In this document: positions 35,921 to 45,793 of the stretch, piece after piece
How the letters are laid out: every line of letters begins with the position of its first letter
Position numbering within the stretch: the stretch's first letter is position 1
Source: Rickettsiales bacterium
GTDB lineage: Bacteria > Pseudomonadota > Alphaproteobacteria > Rickettsiales > CANDYO01
Reading direction: 5' to 3'
DNA: 60,749 nucleotides
Assembly: GCA_025210695.1 (NCBI GenBank)
Contig: JAOARE010000033.1
Span: forward strand, 1-60,749
Notes under the pieces: model-generated
What the model was told of the DNA's origin: nothing
Databases searched by the model: none
The model's input: only the letters and a program-made list of their open reading frames with translations
Program-made: the position numbers and the translations under genes

Positions 35921-38458
35921 ATGAGACAAAAATCAATCTCGCCTTATTTTTCTAGTTTTGTTTCAGCTTCTGCTGGCACAGGTAAAACAAAAATTCTAAT
36001 AGATAGATTATTAAATCTATTACTCCATAACATTAAACCAAATAAAATCTTGTGTTTGGCTTTTACAAAAGCGGCAGCAGCAGAGATCTTAAGCCGTATT
36101 AATCAAAAATTATCCTATCTTTGTATGTGTAATAGAGAAGATTTAGTTGTTGAACTTAAGGCTCTAGGATTTGATGATATCACTCCAGAATTAGAACATA
36201 AAGCTAGAGTCTTGTTCACAGAATTTGTTGATTCTACAGACCCTCTAAATATTCAAACCATTCATTCTTTCTGTCAACAATTACTTACAAAATTTCCTTT
36301 TGAAGCAGGAGTAAATTTAAACTTTACTTTGCTAGATAACAATAAAATAAGAAATTTTATAGAACAAGCAAAAGACATTCTTTTAGATTCAATCAATGAC
36401 TATCCTCAACTAGAACCAAGCATAAAATACTTAAGTTGGCACATTAAAGAATATAGCTTGGAAGAGTTAATAAAAGAAATTATTAATAATAGAGAAAAAT
36501 TAGACCATTTCTTTGAAACCAACCAAAATTTAAACTTAGAACTTCATAATGATGAAGAAATAGAAGTCTCCAAATTTTTAAGATCAATACCAATAAATCA
36601 ATCTCATATTAACATACTAAATACAGGCAGCAAATCTGATATTACTCGTGCTAATAACTTAAGCAAATTCTTAGAAACGACGAAAGAAATTCAAATTATG
36701 ATAATAAATGATTATCTATCTTGTTTCTTAAGCAAAACAGGCTCAGCATTAAAATCTATAATAACTAAGAAACTTGGCCAAGATAATCCTCATTTATATG
36801 AAATATTAATTTCTGAGCAACAGAGAGTTTTACAGTTTAACAAAATATACAATGAAATTAAAACTAAGAATTTAACTCAAGCATTTATTACTTTGAGTTA
36901 TTACATAAGAATAGTTTATCAAGATTTAAAAAAGCAAAATAACACCCTTGATTACGACGATTTAATTAGCTTATCTAGTAATTTACTTAGTAATAGTGAA
37001 TATGCCGACTGGATTCGCTATAAACTGGATGGAGGAATAGATCATATACTAATTGATGAAGCACAAGACAATAGCCCTAATCAATGGTCAATAATAAATA
37101 AAATCAGCGAAGAGTTTTTTTACGACAACGAAGCAACCAAGAGTTTATTTATAGTAGGGGACTCAAAACAATCTATCTTTAGATTTCAAGGAGCTGATCC
37201 ATCTATTTTTAATGCTATGGATCAATATCTACCCCAAGATGTAATTCGCACCCAACTAAATACCTCTTTTCGCTCCGGAAGTAGAGTTTTACAATTTGTT
37301 GACGATATTTTCAATCAAGATCATATAAGACCTTTAGTAAGCGCAGAAAAAGATAATATTCAGCATCTAGTTAGCAAAAATTTTGAGGGATCTGTTGAAG
37401 TATGGCCCTTAGTTATTGAACCAAAAGCAACAATAGATAAATCATGGCAATTACCCAATGATTACAACTCTAAGAAATATCATAATGCAGATGATTTGCT
37501 TGCTATAAAAATTGCAAAAAATATTGCCCTTTGGTTAGAAAGTAAGAAATTTATCTCTAGCAAAAATCGTAATATTAATCCTGGTGATATATTAATCCTA
37601 ACACGCAGAAGAAATGACTTTATCCATACTCTAATTAAAAGTCTAAGACAGATGAATATTCCCGTGAGTGGATTAGATAGGATTAAATTACTTGAACATC
37701 CTGCTGTTCTAGATTTAATAGCATTGAGTAATTTTGTTCTATGTAATGATGATGACCTAAATTTAGCTATAGTCCTTAAATCTCCAATGTTTAATCTATC
37801 TGAAGAAGATTTACTAAACCTATGTTGCACAAGAGAAGAATCATTATGGAACCGCTTAAAAGAAACCAAAAAATACCAAGATATTGTTTGTTTCATGGAG
37901 AGTCTAATTCCTAATTTATTATATGAATTCTATTTTGAGTTAATAGAGTCAAAAGGATATAGAGAAAAATTTATCAAATATTTCGGTATTGAAGTTAATG
38001 ATGTATTAGATGCTTTCCTAGACCTTGTAGAAGAATTTGAGAAAGATAATATTTCTAATCTACAATTATTTATAACTTTCTTGAATAAGACAGAAATGGA
38101 GGTCCAAAGAGATCTATCTCAAAATAATAATAAAGTAAGAATTATGACTGTTCATGGAGCGAAAGGATTGCAGGCTCCAATAGTTATCCTAACTGACACT
38201 ACCAACCTTCCTCATAATGACACTAGTATTTTTTGGCTAAATGAGCACAATTTACTCTGGCCAGGAAAAGCAAAATATTATTCGGAAGATATAATAAATA
38301 TAAAATCTGAAAATATGGCTCAAGAATACGCAGAATATTTAAGATTGCTATATGTAGCCTTAACTAGAGCTGAAGATGAGATCATCATCACCGGCTCTAG
38401 TAAAACAGAAAACATTTCAGATAAAACTTGGTATAGCATATGCCAGAATCAATTATAG
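35921..38458 (+). CDS. addA: AddA-type UvrD helicase lacking the C-terminal nuclease domain
   Basis: AddA is the 3'-5' helicase subunit of the AddAB double-strand-break repair enzyme. The protein shows Walker A SASAGTGKT, CLAFTKAAAAEI, a Walker B LIDEAQDNSPNQW, SIFRFQGADP, MTVHGAKGLQ, and motif VI RLLYVALTRAEDE near the C-terminus. At 845 residues it stops shortly after motif VI, whereas full AddA proteins are about 1100-1200 residues and carry a RecB-like nuclease. No frameshift is visible, and the next gene begins on the opposite strand at once, so the short form may be genuine. It converges with the kinase gene with a 6-bp overlap. addB is not nearby. Confidence 0.88.
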   Translation: MRQKSISPYFSSFVSASAGTGKTKILIDRLLNLLLHNIKPNKILCLAFTKAAAAEILSRINQKLSYLCMCNREDLVVELKALGFDDITPELEHKARVLFTEFVDSTDPLNIQTIHSFCQQLLTKFPFEAGVNLNFTLLDNNKIRNFIEQAKDILLDSINDYPQLEPSIKYLSWHIKEYSLEELIKEIINNREKLDHFFETNQNLNLELHNDEEIEVSKFLRSIPINQSHINILNTGSKSDITRANNLSKFLETTKEIQIMIINDYLSCFLSKTGSALKSIITKKLGQDNPHLYEILISEQQRVLQFNKIYNEIKTKNLTQAFITLSYYIRIVYQDLKKQNNTLDYDDLISLSSNLLSNSEYADWIRYKLDGGIDHILIDEAQDNSPNQWSIINKISEEFFYDNEATKSLFIVGDSKQSIFRFQGADPSIFNAMDQYLPQDVIRTQLNTSFRSGSRVLQFVDDIFNQDHIRPLVSAEKDNIQHLVSKNFEGSVEVWPLVIEPKATIDKSWQLPNDYNSKKYHNADDLLAIKIAKNIALWLESKKFISSKNRNINPGDILILTRRRNDFIHTLIKSLRQMNIPVSGLDRIKLLEHPAVLDLIALSNFVLCNDDDLNLAIVLKSPMFNLSEEDLLNLCCTREESLWNRLKETKKYQDIVCFMESLIPNLLYEFYFELIESKGYREKFIKYFGIEVNDVLDAFLDLVEEFEKDNISNLQLFITFLNKTEMEVQRDLSQNNNKVRIMTVHGAKGLQAPIVILTDTTNLPHNDTSIFWLNEHNLLWPGKAKYYSEDIINIKSENMAQEYAEYLRLLYVALTRAEDEIIITGSSKTENISDKTWYSICQNQL

Positions 38459-41230
38459 AGTCAACTCAAAAAGAAAAGTTGATCCTTTCTCCCCGTCACT
38501 CTCTGCCCATATCTTATTACCATGTAGTTCAATAGCCTTTCTACATAAAGTTAGACCTATTCCTCTGCCGCCAGCTGGTGTATAAGTTCTAGAGCTAACT
38601 ACAAAAGGATCAAAAATATTCTTTAATTCAGACTTTGGAATTCCAACTCCCTCATCCTTAATGCTGAATCTTACTTTATGGTTATCTCTCTTTAAAGTAA
38701 TAGTAATTCTACCCGCCTGGCTATATTTAATAGCATTAATGATCAAATTATCTAAAGTGGATTGAATATAATGTTCATCACAATTTACCACAATATTATC
38801 TTCTATATCTCTAATAAACTCTAATTCTTTATCTTCCAGGTATATTTTAGAACAAATACTGATTCTATCTCTAATTAGTTTACTTAAATTTATTTCTTTC
38901 TTATCTAAAGTATAATTTAAACTAGCCAATTTTGAGATATCTAAAATATTTTCCATCAAACTATATAAACGCTGTGAGTTTTGAGCGATATTTTTTGTAG
39001 TCTCACGTCGCTGATCTTCACTCAAGTTATCGTAAGAATCATATAATGATTGACTTAGACCCGCTATCCCTGTTATTGGAGTGCGAACCTCATGACTAAT
39101 ATTATTAAGAAACTCATTTTTAATCTTCATAGATCTTCTGAGCTCATTATCTATGCTATCCATCTGCTCTCCCAAAAGACCCATTTTAGCTTCCACTAAT
39201 TCTTGCCTATCTTGTTGTGGTTTAAAAAAGGCCACCAATATGGCACTCATAAACAATAAAGCATAACTAACTTCAAATTTTAAAGCCTCTAGACCATCTA
39301 ACCCAATATCTGCTCCTGTGTAAATTTTAAAGAGGGTAATAGTACTCAATACTCCCATTATTATCATTAATAAAGCCAACTTCCATCTAACTACTACAGC
39401 TAGCATAATCAGATTAACCATAAACATCATCATTTGTGCTTGAGCAAAATCTGTACAAATAACAAATAGGAACCCTACACAAACTAATACATAGAAAACC
39501 ACTAAATTCCACATAACCACTATTGCCTGTTTTTCTCTTAATAAATTTGGCCATAATGGATAACTCATCAAAGAAGTTGTTAAAATTAAAGAAGTGGGAA
39601 AAGCAAAATCTATTAAATCTTCATATTTAACATGAAAATCTTTTGGAATAGCATACATAGCTGCAAAAATTGAAATAATACAAAACAAACTAACCGAAAT
39701 ATAAAGATGTTCCTGAGCAGGAGTATATTTTTTAAGAAACTCAAATAATCTAAAGTTTACTATAGATTTCTTGAAATTCTCTAGTCTTACTTTTCTCTGC
39801 TGTTTTAATTCTCTTAATGGAGCCTCATCTAATATACCTATCCACCCTCCAGGCTGTTTTAAAAGATAGTGACTTCCCACTAAAAATAGGATATTAACAA
39901 ACATAGCTGGAATCACGCTATCTATATCACAATCTGGTAAAATTATTGTCCAAAAGATTACTGTAGAAATACCAGCCACCATTGAAATTAACACAGATTT
40001 AGAACTGGTTCTAAAACCAAATACAGCCATAATAAAAGGAGCTGTAACAACAGGCGCATAGAAACTTGCTCCTAAAATAATAAGCTGGAGAATATTACCG
40101 CCAGATAAAGCAAGTTTTAAAGAAATTATGGTTACAACTAAAGCTGTAATTCTAGAAGACATAAGCTCATTCTTAACCCACTTCACTCCTAAAGGTTTAC
40201 AGAAATCATGTACAAATAATACCGAAGTAGAGTTAATAAAAGAATCAATGGTTGACATGACCATTGCCATGATACCAATCATAGTCAACCCTTTTAAACC
40301 TACATATGAATATTCGAAAATAACGTGTTTTATTACATCTGTTGCTTCTAATCCTGGTTTTAAAGATAAAACCAACACACCAATAAAAGACATAATAATT
40401 AAAATAAATAAGCATGTAAATCCAGCAATCATAAATGATTTTCTGACTTGGGATGTACTTTTTGCCATTGAAATTCTTTGAAAAATTGGTGGTTCAAAAC
40501 CTGGCATCATAAAATATAAAAATAGAAACAAGTAATATAATGATTTCGGCTGAGTAAAATCAAACACTTCTTTGTAATTAAATAGCTCACTTGTTTGAAC
40601 AGTGCTTAATACAACATTCATACTATCAAGACTACCAAATACAAAAAAAGCTAGCGTTGGAATTATGGTACCAAAAGTAAATAATTGAATTACATCTGTA
40701 AAAGTAACTGATTTAATTCCACCAAAAGAAGAATAGATTGCCACAATAGTAGCCCCAGCAATCATTCCATACTCACTAGGAAGGTTAAATGCGTATTCAA
40801 ATAACATTCCAGAAACCTTAATCTGTGCCGCCATATATCCACAAGTGGCTGCACATCCAGCAAGAGCGGATATTATTCTAACATTCTTACCATATAAATC
40901 TCCCATAGCCTCAGCTATCGAAACTTTCCCAAGAAACTCAGCAAGTCTTGGAGCAAAGAACCAACCAATGACCAAGAAACATAATGAGGCCCCCATTATT
41001 GCCCAAATAAAATATAAACCATTACTATATGATTGAGACAAATCATTAACAAAAGCGCTTCCACTAATCCAGGTTGCCACCAATGTAGCAGCTATCGTTA
41101 AGGTAGAAAAATTTCTACCACCTATTGCATATTCTTTGATGCTTTTGATACCTCTACCAAAAAATATACCGGCACTTAAGTTTATTACTAAAAAAACAAG
41201 GAAAATGAATGAATCTACATTAAAAGGCAC
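38453..41230 (-). CDS. Na+/solute symporter fused to a sensor histidine kinase
   Basis: The 925-residue protein joins an N-terminal SSS-family transporter (about 13 helices; IGGRNFSTLTIAATLVATWIS and SVTFTDVIQLFTFG are typical) to a further hydrophobic block (~540-650). A coiled linker and a HisKA/HATPase pair follow. The phosphorylated His is H713 in NNISHEVRTP, the N box is DNLIINAIKYS, and the glycine boxes are DEGVGIP and GRGIGLTLC. This is the architecture of CbrA-like sensors, where the transporter is thought to sense or flux a nutrient. The regulator is not adjacent; the single-domain regulator at 6931-7476 is a candidate only by presence. A palindrome precedes its start. Confidence 0.93.
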   Translation of the reverse strand: MPFNVDSFIFLVFLVINLSAGIFFGRGIKSIKEYAIGGRNFSTLTIAATLVATWISGSAFVNDLSQSYSNGLYFIWAIMGASLCFLVIGWFFAPRLAEFLGKVSIAEAMGDLYGKNVRIISALAGCAATCGYMAAQIKVSGMLFEYAFNLPSEYGMIAGATIVAIYSSFGGIKSVTFTDVIQLFTFGTIIPTLAFFVFGSLDSMNVVLSTVQTSELFNYKEVFDFTQPKSLYYLFLFLYFMMPGFEPPIFQRISMAKSTSQVRKSFMIAGFTCLFILIIMSFIGVLVLSLKPGLEATDVIKHVIFEYSYVGLKGLTMIGIMAMVMSTIDSFINSTSVLFVHDFCKPLGVKWVKNELMSSRITALVVTIISLKLALSGGNILQLIILGASFYAPVVTAPFIMAVFGFRTSSKSVLISMVAGISTVIFWTIILPDCDIDSVIPAMFVNILFLVGSHYLLKQPGGWIGILDEAPLRELKQQRKVRLENFKKSIVNFRLFEFLKKYTPAQEHLYISVSLFCIISIFAAMYAIPKDFHVKYEDLIDFAFPTSLILTTSLMSYPLWPNLLREKQAIVVMWNLVVFYVLVCVGFLFVICTDFAQAQMMMFMVNLIMLAVVVRWKLALLMIIMGVLSTITLFKIYTGADIGLDGLEALKFEVSYALLFMSAILVAFFKPQQDRQELVEAKMGLLGEQMDSIDNELRRSMKIKNEFLNNISHEVRTPITGIAGLSQSLYDSYDNLSEDQRRETTKNIAQNSQRLYSLMENILDISKLASLNYTLDKKEINLSKLIRDRISICSKIYLEDKELEFIRDIEDNIVVNCDEHYIQSTLDNLIINAIKYSQAGRITITLKRDNHKVRFSIKDEGVGIPKSELKNIFDPFVVSSRTYTPAGGRGIGLTLCRKAIELHGNKIWAESDGEKGSTFLFELTL

Positions 41231-41267
41231 GTTTAACTCTCCAATACAAAAATGTTAAATCACCCCT

Positions 41268-41305
41268 TTAAAGGTTATTGTTAATTTATTAATAATAACC
41301 TTTAA
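41268..41305. repeat. Near-perfect 38-bp palindrome upstream of the symporter-kinase
   Basis: Two 18-base arms (core AAAGGTTATTGTTAAT and its complement, one mismatch) flank a 2-base loop. It lies between the end of rnd and the start of the symporter-kinase on the minus strand. It could terminate rnd transcription or be an operator for the kinase. No clean T-run is present. Confidence 0.75.
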
Positions 41306-41340
41306 GTGGAATCTTATCTTAATCATAAATTATAGTCAAA

Positions 41341-42453
41341 TTATTTTTCTAAAATAGATGATATGAAATTTTGCTTTAACCTCATAGCTTCCTCACCAAA
41401 TACTTTATACCTCCAACCAGTTACTATCAAACCCTCACCTGAAGAATTTAATTTGCAGAAATTTTTTAGGTCCTGTATGGTAGAAATAAGACTCGGTGGT
41501 AATAAATATTTTTCTGACTTGTCAACCAATAATATTTTTAGCTTAGACAATAATGTTGTGTTTATTTTTTCTTCATCTGATCCTTTATCAGATAAATCTA
41601 ATTCTGTTTGTTCATTCAGAGCATCCCTAATTATAGAAATAATCTCCTCTCCATCTTCCTCTGAAACTTTCTCAAAATGTTTTATTCTTCTTAGCTCCAC
41701 CATAGTAATAGGTGAAATCCTAGCTAAATCAAATAAGTATTGTTCTTTTAAATAATGATTACGAGGAAGATTAAATTTTCTTGCTTGCAATTCTCTCCAA
41801 GACGCCAATCTTTTAATAACTAAATTAATTTTTATACGATGCTTGTTTCTTAACTTAGACCAAGCTTGATCCATATTAACAAAAAAATTGTCTACTTGAT
41901 TAAGATTACTAATTTCTTCTTCAGCCCAAGATACCCTGTCCTGCTCTTCTAACATAGACAATAATCTAGGATATATTGTATATAAATAAGTAACATCCCC
42001 TAGGGCATAACTAATCTGCTGATTAGATAATGGCCTCTTAGTCCAATCACTAAGACAATGACTTTTATCAATCTTAACTCCTAAAACCTCACCCACTAAG
42101 GACTCATAACTTATAGAACTTCCCATTCCACAGAAACTTGCTGCTATCTGAGTATCAAAAATATTTTTTGGCAACTCATTAAAAATAATAAGTATAATTT
42201 CTAAATCTTGCTTCGCAGAATGAAATACTTTTGTAATTTTGGAATTTTGAAGAATAGAATTTAGAATATTTAAATCTAATTCTTCAATTAAGGGGTCAAT
42301 AATAACTGCTGTATCTTTGGTAGCTATCTGCACCAAGCATAATTGAGGATAGTAAGTTTTATCTCTACAGAACTCTGTATCAATACTAATAAAATTTTCA
42401 TTATTAATACTATCACAAAACTTCTTCAGCTCTAAATTTGTAGTGATATACAT
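41341..42453 (-). CDS. rnd: Ribonuclease D
   Basis: RNase D is a 3'-5' exoribonuclease that trims tRNA and other structured RNA ends. The 370-residue protein carries the DEDDy exonuclease motifs: ISIDTEFCRD (Exo I), KVFHSAKQDLEII (Exo II) and SYALGDVTYLYTIY (Exo III with Tyr). An HRDC-type domain follows (LASWRELQARKFNLPRN). It lies 2 bases downstream of the second glycosyltransferase stop side on the minus strand, so it may be expressed with that pair. Confidence 0.94.
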   Translation of the reverse strand: MYITTNLELKKFCDSINNENFISIDTEFCRDKTYYPQLCLVQIATKDTAVIIDPLIEELDLNILNSILQNSKITKVFHSAKQDLEIILIIFNELPKNIFDTQIAASFCGMGSSISYESLVGEVLGVKIDKSHCLSDWTKRPLSNQQISYALGDVTYLYTIYPRLLSMLEEQDRVSWAEEEISNLNQVDNFFVNMDQAWSKLRNKHRIKINLVIKRLASWRELQARKFNLPRNHYLKEQYLFDLARISPITMVELRRIKHFEKVSEEDGEEIISIIRDALNEQTELDLSDKGSDEEKINTTLLSKLKILLVDKSEKYLLPPSLISTIQDLKNFCKLNSSGEGLIVTGWRYKVFGEEAMRLKQNFISSILEK

Positions 42454-42455
42454 AA

Positions 42456-43694
42456 TTATTTATTCCAAGGCCAATTCCAATAATGAAACTTCTTATGATT
42501 GCCTTTAATAATCCAAGTTCCACAAGATGCATCTGAACCTATAATACTAAACATAGCTCTATCTTTAAGATTATAGTAAATATTTTGCTCACTAGAAGGA
42601 TTCTCAAGATTATATGTATGTTGCCACTCCTCTAGCTTTGGCTTAATAACAAAACTTGCAATAATCTCATTTAAATTTTCACTAGTTTTCTTAAAAGAAT
42701 CTTTAGTAATTTCAGACAGTTTACAGTTGTTGTTCTTATATCGAGAAAAGTCCATATTCATCATCATCCATGAGGGCAAAATTATATCATCATTGCCATC
42801 TATGTTATTTTTAGCAAAATAAGAAATTGCCATCAATACTGGACCATTAAATAAAATTCTATCGTAAATATTACATGGATATTTAGTATAAATTGGAGCA
42901 TCTATTATATTATAGTTTCTTAATCTTCTTTCTAAAATGTCATTTAAGATGGGATGATTTGGTTTAGCAGCAAAGAATGAGTTGGTATAGAAACTATCCA
43001 ATCTTATAGTTTCTCTAGCTCCAATAAAATCAAACTTATTCATTAAATCAGAAAACTTTTCTAAATTATAAATCTCATAATCATTATCCGTATATACTCC
43101 ACCAAATTTTTGGACAACCATTAAACGGACAAAATCTGTTGCCTCTGTCAAATATGGCCTTGAATTATTCCCCTTATTAAGAGCTTCAACAACATAATCA
43201 TATGTTGGATGATCTTTAAACTCCTCTATAGACCTAACTTCCACTCCCTTGATATCTATTACTTCAGCCGGAAATAAACTCGGTTGATTAGTCCATATAA
43301 AATGCTTCCAAGTGTTACTTAAACTATTCAGATTATTAAAATGAAGTTTCATCTCTTCAATGTAAAAGTCATCTAGTTTTTTTTGAGAATCTTGTGCAGA
43401 AAAATATACTCGATGACTAATTGTTGGAATAGTAGGGGTATCTTTTTTCTTAATTGTTTTATCTTCCAATTTTCTTAAGCTATTAGAAGTAACCTCCCTA
43501 TCCTGAGAAAAATAATCGAACCCCTCTTGAGCAATAATTTCTTTAATATCTGGATGAGCCACATAACAATATTTAATTATATTCATCTTCAATAAATATT
43601 TATAATATCTTTGTTTTTCAAAAAATTTTTGAACTCCAGGAATAAAAGCCAAAGCTATAATAAATAAACCAACTATTATAAAATATTTTTTCAT
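42456..43694 (-). CDS. Toxin-type DXD glycosyltransferase, copy 2
   Basis: The 412-residue protein has an N-terminal hydrophobic anchor (about 5-20) and a GT-A fold of the clostridial-toxin/OCH1-like type (Gly_transf_sug). The sugar-nucleotide site reads EATDFVRLMVVQKFGGVYTDNDYEIYN, with a DND-type metal-binding motif, and the C-terminus has ILFNGPVLMAISYF. Enzymes of this type glucosylate host GTPases when secreted, or build surface glycans. The N-terminal anchor without lipid-carrier domain leaves both open. It is a tandem paralogue of the adjacent upstream gene. Confidence 0.82.
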   Translation of the reverse strand: MKKYFIIVGLFIIALAFIPGVQKFFEKQRYYKYLLKMNIIKYCYVAHPDIKEIIAQEGFDYFSQDREVTSNSLRKLEDKTIKKKDTPTIPTISHRVYFSAQDSQKKLDDFYIEEMKLHFNNLNSLSNTWKHFIWTNQPSLFPAEVIDIKGVEVRSIEEFKDHPTYDYVVEALNKGNNSRPYLTEATDFVRLMVVQKFGGVYTDNDYEIYNLEKFSDLMNKFDFIGARETIRLDSFYTNSFFAAKPNHPILNDILERRLRNYNIIDAPIYTKYPCNIYDRILFNGPVLMAISYFAKNNIDGNDDIILPSWMMMNMDFSRYKNNNCKLSEITKDSFKKTSENLNEIIASFVIKPKLEEWQHTYNLENPSSEQNIYYNLKDRAMFSIIGSDASCGTWIIKGNHKKFHYWNWPWNK

Positions 43695-43704
43695 TTACTA
43701 TCTT

Positions 43705-45081
43705 TCACTTAGAGTATGACCAAGGTAGGTTCCAATAATATTTTCTTCTAAAAACCTTTCCACCAAAGGTCCAGCTTCCACAAAACATATCTGCGCCTAT
43801 TATATCGAAATCTCTTCTATTTTGTATGTTATAATAAATATTATTTTTATAGTCTTCACTAATCATATTATCATCGATTTCATAATATTTTTGAACATCT
43901 TCTATGGTAATATTATCTGTAAAATCTATAATTAACTGATCTAAATTTTGATTGTTTAGATTGAAATGATCTTTAGTAATACGAGAGTAATTACAAACTT
44001 TATTGATGTCTTTTGCAACATTTATTCTAAACATTCTTTTAACTCTTTCAAAGAAGCTAAGATTAGAATCTTCTTCGTTAGAATAAGAAATCCCATTTTT
44101 AAATCTGGCAAAGTTCAAATTATAAATCATCCACGGGGGTAGAATTACATCATTGTTACTATCTATATTATTCTTTCTAAAATAAGCAATAGTAAGTAAT
44201 GGGGGACCATTAAAATACAGTTTATCATATCCTTTACATGGATATTCTATATAAATTGGTCGCTCTAAATTAACAACCCTATTTCTTAACGACATTCTTA
44301 ATGCTTCATTTATAACAGGATGATTAGGCTTGGCAGCTATAAATGCATTTCCATAATAACTAAATTCTGTTTGTTTCTCCCGACCACCAATAAAATCAAA
44401 TTTTTGCATTAATTCATACAATGCCTTAGGATTATAAATTTCATAATCCATATCGCTATAAATACCACCGAATTTTTGTAGGACCATCAAACGAATCAAA
44501 TCAGAGGCTTCAGCAAGATGAGGTTTTATATCTTGCCCCTTATCAAGAATTTCTAATAATATTTCATATAATTGACTATCTTTAAATTCCTCCACATCTC
44601 TTATTCGAACCCCTTTTATATTTCTAATTTCTTCGGGAATAAAATCAGCTTTATTAGTCCAAATATTGTGCTGCCAATCATGACCTAAGCTATTTAGTTT
44701 GCTAAAATTGACCTTCATTTCTTCAATATAAAAATCATTTAAGACTGGAGGAGATTTTAGTGATATAAAAAATACTTTATGAGTTACGGAAGGAATTTTA
44801 GGAATTTCAGATATTTCAGCATTTTGATCTAAAAGTTTAACTAAACTACTAGCTATAATTTTTTCATTTTCTTTTTTGTAATCTAAGCCTTCTTGATTAA
44901 AAACTTCTAACATAGTTTTATATGCGTTATAACACTGCTTGGCAACATCAAGCTTGACCAAACCTTGATAAAAGGCATCCTTAGGGATATACCCTTTAAC
45001 TTTTAATATCCTTCCCACACCCGCTGCAAGCAAAAGACTTAAAATAACAATTACAATTTTCTTTGATAGTTTTATTCGCAT
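43705..45081 (-). CDS. Toxin-type DXD glycosyltransferase, copy 1
   Basis: The 458-residue paralogue has the same layout: a hydrophobic N-terminus (about 8-25), EASDLIRLMVLQKFGGIYSDMDYEIYN with the DMD motif, LYFNGPPLLTIAYF, and matching C-terminal segments (DIIGADMFCGSW). An extra ~45-residue insert lies before the C-terminal region. The pair arose by tandem duplication and is transcribed together with rnd. Without any adjacent LPS or capsule genes, effector function is as plausible as glycan synthesis. Confidence 0.82.
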   Translation of the reverse strand: MRIKLSKKIVIVILSLLLAAGVGRILKVKGYIPKDAFYQGLVKLDVAKQCYNAYKTMLEVFNQEGLDYKKENEKIIASSLVKLLDQNAEISEIPKIPSVTHKVFFISLKSPPVLNDFYIEEMKVNFSKLNSLGHDWQHNIWTNKADFIPEEIRNIKGVRIRDVEEFKDSQLYEILLEILDKGQDIKPHLAEASDLIRLMVLQKFGGIYSDMDYEIYNPKALYELMQKFDFIGGREKQTEFSYYGNAFIAAKPNHPVINEALRMSLRNRVVNLERPIYIEYPCKGYDKLYFNGPPLLTIAYFRKNNIDSNNDVILPPWMIYNLNFARFKNGISYSNEEDSNLSFFERVKRMFRINVAKDINKVCNYSRITKDHFNLNNQNLDQLIIDFTDNITIEDVQKYYEIDDNMISEDYKNNIYYNIQNRRDFDIIGADMFCGSWTFGGKVFRRKYYWNLPWSYSK

Positions 45082-45247
45082 AAAGCTTTCATATTTCTAA
45101 GAAATTTTTAATATTAATAAAAAGCTTAAGTCATGATAAAACAGGAAAACTGGCTTATACAACTTAAATCTAATTTTGTGATTCTACTGCAAAGCCTGGT
45201 AATTGTCACTTCAGAAAATATACTAAACTCAAGTAGAAATTATTACT

Positions 45248-45793
45248 CTATTTTTTACTTGAAGTAGGAGATTTTTTCTTTGCGCTATTGGCAGCATTTT
45301 TTCTTATAGCAGGCTTCTTCGCAGCAGGTTTCTTTTCCTCTAAAATTTTTACATCTATTGCATCTGAATCTGCTGAAGCTTTTGATCTAAAAGCACCACT
45401 CACAAGATTCTCCATAAACTTTCCTACTTTTTTTAAGCCAGGTTTAATACCATAAGATTCCTGCATTTTAACTATATTATAGACTCCTTCAAATATTACA
45501 GCAAAACCTGCTAAAAAAGGTATAGCTGCAGCGAAGCCACCTATAAATGATACACCTCCAAAATACATTAGTTTCTTAGTGCGCTCTTGCCAGAATGCTT
45601 TTTTTTCCTTGTCTTGAGAATAGAAAGAAGTGATCTTTGTTGCTATACCTGATATCAAACTCAATCCACCAATGAATCTGACTACAGCACCTATGTATAC
45701 TACCAGATCAACTAGTGCTAACATCAGTATTCCTATAACAATCTTGATAGCCCCTCTCACTCTAATTGTTCTATTTAAATCTTTTACCATCAC
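45248..45793 (-). CDS. Unknown membrane protein with Lys/Ala/Pro-rich tail
   Basis: The 181-residue protein has three or so hydrophobic helices in residues ~15-110 (GAIKIVIGILMLALVDLVVYIG, FIGGFAAAIPFLAGFAVIF). A basic histone-H1-like tail follows (KKPAAKKPAIRKNAANSAKK). I do not recognise a family. Its start directly adjoins the ubiK stop (1-base overlap), so they are one operon. The basic tail could contact nucleic acid or acidic lipid; that is speculation. Confidence 0.65.
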   Translation of the reverse strand: MMVKDLNRTIRVRGAIKIVIGILMLALVDLVVYIGAVVRFIGGLSLISGIATKITSFYSQDKEKKAFWQERTKKLMYFGGVSFIGGFAAAIPFLAGFAVIFEGVYNIVKMQESYGIKPGLKKVGKFMENLVSGAFRSKASADSDAIDVKILEEKKPAAKKPAIRKNAANSAKKKSPTSSKK

